NCBI GenBank assembly: GCA_947490035.1
Contig: CANLGS010000321.1
Span: 1 to 5,671, forward strand
Direction: 5' to 3'
DNA: 5,671 bases
Source of the DNA: Gemmataceae bacterium
Lineage (GTDB): Bacteria; Planctomycetota; Planctomycetia; Gemmatales; Gemmataceae
The position numbers were made by a program, and so were the translations under genes. Below are positions 1 through 5,671 of this stretch, piece by piece. Position 1 is the first letter of the stretch; the number at the start of each line of letters is the position of its first letter. The notes beneath the pieces are model-generated. The model saw only the letters and a program-made list of their open reading frames with translations. It was not told the DNA's origin and searched no databases.

Positions 1-2615
1 AGGCGCACATGGCGAAGACGAGCAAGGACTTCCCGCCCGGCATCACCTACGATGTCGGCTACGACACCAGCCCGTTCATCCGCGACTCCATCCGCGAGGT
101 GTTCAAGTCCCTGCGCGACGCGATCATCCTCGTCGCCGTCGTGGTGCTGGTGTTCTTGCAGACGTGGCGGGCCGCGATCATCCCGCTGGCCGCGGTGCCG
201 GTCGCGATCATCGGCACCTTTGCCGCGATGGCGCTCGCCGGTTTCACGATCAACAACCTCACGCTGTTCGGCCTCGTCCTCGCGGTCGGCATCGTCGTGG
301 ACGACGCCATCGTGGTCGTCGAAGCCGTGCAGCACCAGTTGGAGAAGGGGCTGGCGCCGCGCGAGGCGACGCTGCGCGCGATGCAGGACGTGTCCGGGCC
401 GATTATCGCGGTGGGCGTGGTACTCGGCGCGGTGTTCCTGCCGTGCGCGTTTCTATCCGGCATCGTCGGCTCCTTCTTCCGGCAGTTCGCGCTGACCATC
501 GCGGTCAGCACGCTCATCTCCACGTTCAACTCGCTGACGCTCAGCCCGGCGCTGTGCGCGCTGCTTCTGAAGGGACCGCGAAGTAAGGAGTACGTGCCGA
601 ACGGGATCGAACGGGTCGTCACCTTTTTCCTGGCACCTTTGACGTTCCTCGGCGGGCTGTTCAACCGCGCGTTCGCCGCGACCAACCGCGGGTACGTGAA
701 GGTGGTCCGCTTCAGCCTGCGCGTGCCGCTGCTGGTGCTGATCGGGTACGCCGGCGTCGTCGCGTCGGGCGTGGCCGCGTTCCGCACGCAGCCCACCGGG
801 TTCATCCCGCAGCAGGACAAGGGCTACATGATTTGCAGCATCCAGTTGCCGGACGCGTCGAGCGCCGAGCGCACCCGCGACGTGATGTCGAAGGTCAGTC
901 GCATCGCGCTGGAGACCGAGATCGAAGTGCCCGCGACGGAGGACGAGGACGGCGCGGTCGAGGTCGAAGAGGACGGCAAGGAACCGCGCTGGGTGCGGAA
1001 GGCGCGGCCGGTGAAGTTCGTGAACGCGGTCGCGGGCAACTCGTTCGTCATCAGCGCCTACGGCTCCAACTTCGGCTCGATGTTCGTGATCCTCGACAAG
1101 TTCGAGAACCGGCGGTCGAAGGCGCTCACGTCCGACGCGATCGCGGCCGAACTGCGGAAGCGGTTCAACGTCGGGTGCCCGGAGGCGCAGGTGCAGGTGT
1201 TCGGCGCGCCGGCGGTGAGTGGCCTCGGGCGCGCCGGCGGGTTCCGCATCATGATCGAGGACCGCGGGTCCGTCGGCCCGGTCACGCTGCAAGGGCAGAC
1301 GGAAGCGTTCATCGAGAAGGCGAACCAGCAGAAGCAGGTGGTCGGGCTGTTCAGCGTGTTCAAGACGAACTCGCCGCAACTGGTGCTGGCCGTCAACCCG
1401 AACGCCTGTTTAGAGCGGCAGGTGGACGTGGGCGACGTGTACGCCGCGCTCCAGGGGACGATGGGCAGCCGGTACGCGAACGACTTCAACCGGTTCGGCC
1501 GCACGTGGCAGGTGAACGTGCAGGCCGACGACCGCTTCCGCGACCAACTCAAAGACGTGAAGCGGCTGACGGTGCGGAACAAGAAGGGCGACATGGTGCC
1601 GCTGGCCGCGGTGCTGAGCGTGAGCGAGCGGAGCGGGCCGCTGGTCATCACGCGGTACAACATGTACCCGGCCGCGGCGGTGAACGGCAACGTCGCGCCC
1701 GGCACCAGCACCGGCGACGCCATCGGCATGATCGAGAAGCTCGCGGAACAGCAACTGCCCGAAAAGATGGCCTACGAGTGGACCGAACTCACGTTCCTGG
1801 AGAAGCAGTCGCGCAACACCGGCGGCCTGGTGTTCGGCCTGTCGGTCGCGTTCGTGTTCCTGATCTTGGCGGCGCTGTACGAGAGCTGGGCGTTCCCGCT
1901 GGCGGTGATCCTCGTGGTGCCGGTGTGCGTGGCGTGTTCGCTCGGCGCGGTGTGGATCACCGACCCCGGTTCGGCGCACCAGCAACTCGTCCAGTGGAAC
2001 GCGGACGGCGCGAACGCGGAGTGGCTGAAGCCGGGCGCGTGGGCGTTCGGCACCGCGTCGTGGATCGACCGCGTACTTGTCGGCACCGTGAACAAGTGGG
2101 TGCTTTCGGCGGGCATCGGCAAGCAGGACGTGAACATCTTCACGCAGGTCGGGTTCGTGGTGCTGGTCGGGCTGTCGTGCAAGAACGCCATCTTGATCGT
2201 CGAGTTCGCGAAGATCGCGCGCGACAAGGGCGCGGACCTGCACACCGCGATCCTCGAAGCTTGCGCCTTGCGGTTCCGGCCGATCATGATGACATCGATC
2301 GCGTTCATGCTGGGCGTGCTGCCGCTGGCGATTGCGAAGGGCGCCGGCGCCGAGATGCGGCAGGCGCTGGGCGTGGCGGTGCTGGGCGGGATGCTCGGCG
2401 TGACGCTGTTCGGCGTGGTGTTGACGCCGGTGTTCTTCGCGCTGATGGACCGCGCGACCAACAGTCGCGTCGCGCAGAACCGGTGGGTGCAGCGGGTCAG
2501 CTCCGGTTCGCTGTACGTCGTGACGCTGGCGTTCTTCGGCCCGCTGTTGGGCGCGGCGCTGCTCGCCCTCGGCCACGCCATCCGGAAGGTGCGCACGCGT
2601 GGCACGCCGAAGTAG
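1..2615 (+). CDS. RND efflux transporter, HAE1/AcrB-like inner-membrane subunit (5' partial)
   Basis: This is a proton-driven inner-membrane pump subunit that would export hydrophobic or amphiphilic compounds with an adaptor and an outer-membrane channel. The frame is open from the window edge. The ATG at 9 is an internal Met, because it aligns with about residue 320 of the downstream paralogue, so TM1 and most of the first periplasmic loop are off-window. Numbering from that Met, TM2-TM6 span about 37-187. TM4 contains GIVVDDAIVVVEAV with D98/D99 (AcrB D407/D408). TM7 is about 239-257, followed by the second porter loop with AERT, GFRI and the ALYESW junction. TM10 has GLSCKNAILIVEF with K725 (AcrB K940), and TM11 has RPIMMTS with R757 (AcrB R971). 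The whole proton relay is therefore present. Oddities are an acidic insert at 308-335, a roughly 53-residue Trp-rich insert at 652-704, and an extra hydrophobic segment at 835-858 after TM12. Estimated full length is near 1,190 residues, against 1,049 for AcrB. The TAG stop is at 2613-2615. The family call is secure; the substrate is unknown. Confidence 0.96.
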   Translation, partial: AHMAKTSKDFPPGITYDVGYDTSPFIRDSIREVFKSLRDAIILVAVVVLVFLQTWRAAIIPLAAVPVAIIGTFAAMALAGFTINNLTLFGLVLAVGIVVDDAIVVVEAVQHQLEKGLAPREATLRAMQDVSGPIIAVGVVLGAVFLPCAFLSGIVGSFFRQFALTIAVSTLISTFNSLTLSPALCALLLKGPRSKEYVPNGIERVVTFFLAPLTFLGGLFNRAFAATNRGYVKVVRFSLRVPLLVLIGYAGVVASGVAAFRTQPTGFIPQQDKGYMICSIQLPDASSAERTRDVMSKVSRIALETEIEVPATEDEDGAVEVEEDGKEPRWVRKARPVKFVNAVAGNSFVISAYGSNFGSMFVILDKFENRRSKALTSDAIAAELRKRFNVGCPEAQVQVFGAPAVSGLGRAGGFRIMIEDRGSVGPVTLQGQTEAFIEKANQQKQVVGLFSVFKTNSPQLVLAVNPNACLERQVDVGDVYAALQGTMGSRYANDFNRFGRTWQVNVQADDRFRDQLKDVKRLTVRNKKGDMVPLAAVLSVSERSGPLVITRYNMYPAAAVNGNVAPGTSTGDAIGMIEKLAEQQLPEKMAYEWTELTFLEKQSRNTGGLVFGLSVAFVFLILAALYESWAFPLAVILVVPVCVACSLGAVWITDPGSAHQQLVQWNADGANAEWLKPGAWAFGTASWIDRVLVGTVNKWVLSAGIGKQDVNIFTQVGFVVLVGLSCKNAILIVEFAKIARDKGADLHTAILEACALRFRPIMMTSIAFMLGVLPLAIAKGAGAEMRQALGVAVLGGMLGVTLFGVVLTPVFFALMDRATNSRVAQNRWVQRVSSGSLYVVTLAFFGPLLGAALLALGHAIRKVRTRGTPK

Positions 2616-2633
2616 GCTCTTGTAGCCTTTGGT

Positions 2634-2706
2634 TTGGTGGCACAGACATTCCTGTCTGTGCGTTTTGACAGTGCAACCGCACAGACAGGAATGTCTGTGC
2701 CACCAA
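2634..2706. repeat. Long perfect inverted repeat with nested palindromic arms (REP/BIME-like dispersed element)
   Basis: The arms at 2634-2662 and 2678-2706 are perfectly complementary over 29 bp around a 15-nt loop (2663-2677). Each arm also contains its own palindrome, GCACAGACA and TGTCTGTGC around a 4-nt centre (TTCC in the left arm, GGAA in the right), so two small hairpins can form instead of one long one. This two-headed design resembles paired REP units (BIMEs). From memory, similar CACAGACA/TGTCTGTG elements are scattered through intergenic regions of planctomycete genomes. All short reading frames through it (peptides with AQTFLSVR or TGMSVPP) are best read as spurious. No U-rich tract follows on either strand, so it is not a canonical intrinsic terminator. 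A role in mRNA protection or partial transcription stop between the pump genes is possible but inferred. Confidence 0.85.
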
Positions 2707-2715
2707 GAGAAAAGA

Positions 2716-2744
2716 GGTGGGACGGCGCAGAGCCTTGTCCCACC
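2716..2744 (+). repeat. Short hairpin upstream of the second pump gene
   Basis: GGTGGGAC (2716-2723) pairs perfectly with GTCCCACC (2737-2744), giving a GC-rich 8-bp stem and a 13-nt loop; two G-U pairs could lengthen the stem. It ends 14 nt before the ATG at 2759, close enough to affect ribosome access. It may also be part of a second dispersed intergenic repeat family, since its sequence looks non-coding and repeat-like to me, but that was not tested. No run of T follows, which argues against an intrinsic terminator. Confidence 0.55.
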
Positions 2745-2758
2745 CTACAAGACCAACC

Positions 2759-5671
2759 ATGTTCACACGCTTCTTCATCGACCGACCGATCTTCGCCGCG
2801 GTGCTGGCGATCATGACCGTTCTCGCGGGCGTGGTCGGGCTGTACTCGCGCCCGGTCGCGCAGTACCCGAACATCACCCCGCCGACCATCGAGGTGTACG
2901 CCATCTACCCCGGTGCGAACGCGCGCACCGTCGCGGACACCGTCGCGGCGCCCGTCGAGCAGCAGGTGAACGGTGTCGAGGACATGCTGTACATGTCCAG
3001 CACGTGCGGCAACGACGGCTCGTACACGCTCACCGTCACGTTCAAACCGGGTGTCGATCTGAACATCGCGCAGGTACTCGTGCAGAACCGCGTGAACCTC
3101 GCCGAGCCGGTGCTGCCGGACATCGTGAAGCGCCGCGGCGTGACCGTCAAGAAGAAGTCGCCCAGCCAGTTGATGATTATCAACCTGTACAACACCGGCG
3201 CCGCGCCGGAGGACGATAAGGCGCGGCAGAAACTGCTGCTCGAACTGAGCAACTACGCGACCATCCAACTGCGCGACGAACTGGCGCGGCTGCAAGGCGT
3301 GGGCGACATCACCTACCTGGGCCAGCGCGACTACTCGATGCGCGTCTGGCTCGACCCCGACAAGATGGCGGTGAAGGGGCTGTCGGCCGCGGAGGTGCTG
3401 CACGCGGTCGAACAGCAGAACGCGCAGATCGCGGCCGGGCAGGTGGGCCAACCGCCGGCGCCACGCGGGCAGGCGTTCCAATACACGATCAACACGCTGG
3501 GCCGGTTGACCGACGAGAAGCAGTTCGGCGAGATCATCCTGAAGGCCGACGCCGATAGCCGCCCCGTGCGCTTGAAAGACGTGGCCAGGGTCGAACTCGG
3601 CGCGCTCAGCTACGACCAGTCCTGCACGTTCGACGGCAAGCCGTCGGTCGCTCTGGCGGTGTACCAACTGCCGGGCACCAACGCCATCGACACCGCCAAG
3701 CGCGTTCACGCGAAGATGGCCGAACTCAAGGGCCGGTTCCCCGCGGGCGTTACCTACGAGATCGCCTACGACACCACGCCGTTCATCGACGAGTCCATCA
3801 CCGAGGTGTTCCACACGCTCCGCGACGCGGTCATCCTCGTGGCGCTGGTGATGCTCGTATTCCTCCAGAGTTGGCGGGCGGCGGTCATCCCGCTGGCCGC
3901 GGTGCCGGTCGCCATCGTCGGCACGTTCGCGGCGATGGCCGTCCTCGGCTACTCGGTCAACAACCTCACGCTGTTCGGCCTCGTCCTCGCGGTCGGCATC
4001 GTCGTGGACGACGCCATCGTCGTGGTGGAAGCGGTGCAGCACCACGTTGAAGAAGGGTTGTCGCCGCGCGACGCGACGATTAAAGCGCTCGACCAGGTGT
4101 CCGGGCCGGTGGTCGCGGTCGGGCTGGTGCTGACGGCGGTGTTCGTGCCGTGCGTGTTCATCAGCGGCATCGTCGGCGAGTTCTACCGGCAGTTCGCGGT
4201 CACCATCGCGGTGAGTACGCTGATCTCGGCGTTCAACTCGCTCACGCTCAGTCCGGCGCTATGCGCGCTGCTGCTGAAGTCGAAGGCCGACGCGCAGGCC
4301 AAAGACCCGCTGCCGCCGGTGGCGTTCCCGCTGCTCGGCGCGGGCCTCGTGTATTTCTTCCTGAACGCGCACCTGAAGCAGTGGTCGGTCCAACAGCCGC
4401 AACTGGCGGGCGTGCCGTCGTGGGTCGTGCCGGTGGTCGCTGCGCTGGCCGGCGGGTTGCTCGGCTGGACGCTGCGCACGGTGCTAAACCACACGCTCGG
4501 CTTCCTGTTCGCCGGCTTCAACCGCGGGTTCGACGCCGTCACGACCGGCTACACGCGCGCGGTCGCGGTCACCTTGCGCGGGTCGGTGGTCGTCCTCGTC
4601 GCCTACTGCGGGCTGCTCTATCTCACGTACCACACGCTCGCGACCACGCCGACCGGCTTCATTCCGGCGCAGGACAAGGGCTACCTGCTGGTGAACGTGG
4701 TGCTCCCGGACGCGGCGTCCGTCGAGCGCACCGAGCAGGAGATGCGGAAGCTCGAAGCGGTCGCGCTACGCACGCCGGGCGTGAAGCACACCGTGAGCGT
4801 GTCCGGCAACTCGGTGATGATCGGCACCAACGCGCCGAACTTCGCGACCCTGTACGTGATGCTCGACGACTTTCCCAACCGGCGCGGCGAGGGGCTGTCG
4901 AGCGATGCGATTGCGGCCGAACTTCAGCGGAAGCTTTCGGACGAAGTGCCGGGCGCGCTGCTCACCGTGTTCGGCGCGCCGCCCGTGGACGGGTTGGGCA
5001 ATACCGGTGGCTTCAAGCTCATCATCGAGGACCGCGGCGACACCGGGGCGGAGGCGATCGAGGAGGCGGCGCGGGCCGTGGTCGCGGGCGCCGACGAGAA
5101 GACACTGGAACTGCGGGGCACGTTCACCGGGTTCCGCGCGGACACGCCGTGGCTGCGGCTGAACATCGACCGCGACGCGGCCCAGACGAAGGGCGTCGCG
5201 GTCGGCGACATCGTCAGCGCGCTGCAGGTGTACTTCGGGTCGCTGTACGTGAACGACTTCAACCTGTTCGGCCGCACGTGGCAGGTGAACGTGCAGGCCG
5301 ACGAGAAGTTCCGCACGCGGCCGACCGACCTGAAGCACCTGCGCGTGAAGAGCGCCGTCGTCGAACAGGAGAACGCGATGGCCGCACAGCAGGCGAAGGC
5401 GACCGGCAAGCCCGCGCCGCCGCCGAAGGAGGCGATGGTGCCGCTGTCCGCGTTTCTTTCCGTTCGCGACGCGTCCGGCCCGGTGATGGTGCAGCGGTAC
5501 AACCTCTACCCCGCGGCCGCGATCACCTCCAACGCCGCTGCCGGCGCCAGTTCCGGGCCGGCGCTGGCCGCGATGGAGCGCACCGCCAACGACAAACTCC
5601 CCTCGACCATGAAGGCCGAGTGGACCGAACTCGCGCTGCTGCAACTCGAAACGAAAGACACCGCACTGCGG
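2759..5671 (+). CDS. RND efflux transporter, HAE1/AcrB-like inner-membrane subunit (3' partial)
   Basis: This is a second pump subunit of the same family, open for 971 codons with no stop before the window end. The ATG at 2759 is the true start: the protein begins MFTRFFIDRPIFAAVLAIM, the typical RND N-terminus with TM1 (about 9-29). The first porter loop includes PVAQYPNITPP, EQQVNGVEDM and VWLDPDKMA. TM2-TM6 follow, with the essential pair D417/D418 in TM4. Between TM6 (ending near 507) and TM7 (about 607-630) lies a linker of about 100 residues with two added hydrophobic stretches, about 521-539 and 552-572. The second porter loop contains GFIPAQDKGY, SVERT, GNTGGFKLIIEDRG and NDFNLFGRTWQV, plus an Ala/Pro/Lys-rich insert at 866-890. 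The sequence ends just before TM8, so the Lys and Arg of TM10 and TM11 cannot be checked. It lies 143 bp after the first pump gene on the same strand, which suggests but does not prove co-transcription. No Shine-Dalgarno sequence is visible in CTACAAGACCAACC before the ATG. The substrate is unknown. Confidence 0.96.
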   Translation, partial: MFTRFFIDRPIFAAVLAIMTVLAGVVGLYSRPVAQYPNITPPTIEVYAIYPGANARTVADTVAAPVEQQVNGVEDMLYMSSTCGNDGSYTLTVTFKPGVDLNIAQVLVQNRVNLAEPVLPDIVKRRGVTVKKKSPSQLMIINLYNTGAAPEDDKARQKLLLELSNYATIQLRDELARLQGVGDITYLGQRDYSMRVWLDPDKMAVKGLSAAEVLHAVEQQNAQIAAGQVGQPPAPRGQAFQYTINTLGRLTDEKQFGEIILKADADSRPVRLKDVARVELGALSYDQSCTFDGKPSVALAVYQLPGTNAIDTAKRVHAKMAELKGRFPAGVTYEIAYDTTPFIDESITEVFHTLRDAVILVALVMLVFLQSWRAAVIPLAAVPVAIVGTFAAMAVLGYSVNNLTLFGLVLAVGIVVDDAIVVVEAVQHHVEEGLSPRDATIKALDQVSGPVVAVGLVLTAVFVPCVFISGIVGEFYRQFAVTIAVSTLISAFNSLTLSPALCALLLKSKADAQAKDPLPPVAFPLLGAGLVYFFLNAHLKQWSVQQPQLAGVPSWVVPVVAALAGGLLGWTLRTVLNHTLGFLFAGFNRGFDAVTTGYTRAVAVTLRGSVVVLVAYCGLLYLTYHTLATTPTGFIPAQDKGYLLVNVVLPDAASVERTEQEMRKLEAVALRTPGVKHTVSVSGNSVMIGTNAPNFATLYVMLDDFPNRRGEGLSSDAIAAELQRKLSDEVPGALLTVFGAPPVDGLGNTGGFKLIIEDRGDTGAEAIEEAARAVVAGADEKTLELRGTFTGFRADTPWLRLNIDRDAAQTKGVAVGDIVSALQVYFGSLYVNDFNLFGRTWQVNVQADEKFRTRPTDLKHLRVKSAVVEQENAMAAQQAKATGKPAPPPKEAMVPLSAFLSVRDASGPVMVQRYNLYPAAAITSNAAAGASSGPALAAMERTANDKLPSTMKAEWTELALLQLETKDTALR

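Noticed and set aside
9..11. ATG as the real start of the first pump gene
   Set aside because: The frame is open upstream to the window edge and the following residues align with the interior of the second pump (about residue 320). A start here would remove TM1 and most of the first periplasmic loop.
2614..2635. Intrinsic terminator after the first gene (AGGCT, 5-nt loop, AGCCT, then TTTGGTTT)
   Set aside because: The stem is only 5 bp, overlaps the stop codon and is followed by an interrupted T run. It is too weak to call, and it competes with the outer pairing noted elsewhere.
833..2668. Long + strand frame (611 codons) overlapping the first pump
   Set aside because: Its composition is dominated by Arg, Gly and Ala with no family motifs, typical of a shifted frame in high-GC coding DNA.
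2634..2706. Long inverted repeat as a Rho-independent terminator
   Set aside because: No T-rich tract follows the stem on either strand (GAGAAAAGAGG on +, AAACCAAAGGC on -).
2616..2758. Insertion-sequence remnant with target-site duplication
   Set aside because: There is no transposase fragment, and no direct repeat was found flanking the inverted repeat by eye; only a REP-like label is supported.
2629..2816. Small proteins starting in the intergenic repeat, with peptides such as AQTFLSVR and TGMSVPP
   Set aside because: These are translations of the palindromic repeat itself and run on into the second pump in the wrong frame; similar peptides are known to me as spurious calls in planctomycetes.
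1772..4045. Long open frame on the - strand (757 codons) crossing both genes and the gap
   Set aside because: It is antisense to two clear RND genes, is rich in Arg, His, Asp and Val as expected from GC-rich complementary codons, and shows no recognisable domain.

Overview
This 5.7 kb window of GC-rich DNA (mostly G or C at third codon positions) holds two large genes in tandem on the + strand, both running off the window. Both encode inner-membrane transporters of the RND superfamily, of the hydrophobe/amphiphile efflux (HAE1, AcrB/MdtB/MdtC-like) type. The first (1-2615) lacks its N-terminal third, and the second (2759-5671) lacks its last five or so membrane helices. Between them they show every diagnostic part of the family: TM1, the Asp-Asp pair in TM4, the Lys in TM10 and the Arg in TM11. 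No RNA gene, CRISPR array or complete mobile element was seen.

The 143-bp gap (2616-2758) carries no gene but is full of dyad symmetry. There is a 29-bp perfect inverted repeat whose arms are themselves palindromic, a second 8-bp hairpin just before the second gene, and an 8-bp outer pairing that encloses both. The first element, with its CACAGACA/TGTCTGTG core, resembles a dispersed palindrome I recall from planctomycete genomes, especially Gemmata relatives, where it yields spurious peptides such as TGMSVPP and TDIPVC. On that basis plus the GC content, a Gemmataceae-like planctomycete is the best guess for the host. This is an inference from memory, not a search result.

How the genes work together: both products should use the proton-motive force to drive export from the periplasm or inner membrane through an adaptor (membrane fusion protein) and an outer-membrane channel, neither of which lies in the window. 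Two adjacent, similar but structurally different RND genes recall heteromeric pumps such as MdtB-MdtC, though independent pumps are equally possible. The most unusual points are lineage-type insertions. Gene 2 has two extra hydrophobic segments between TM6 and TM7. Gene 1 has an acidic insert in its second periplasmic loop, a Trp-rich insert between TM9 and TM10, and an extra C-terminal helix. The paralogues also share a 64-bp block of identical DNA. I see no entirely new system; the intergenic repeat and the pump insertions deserve the second look.
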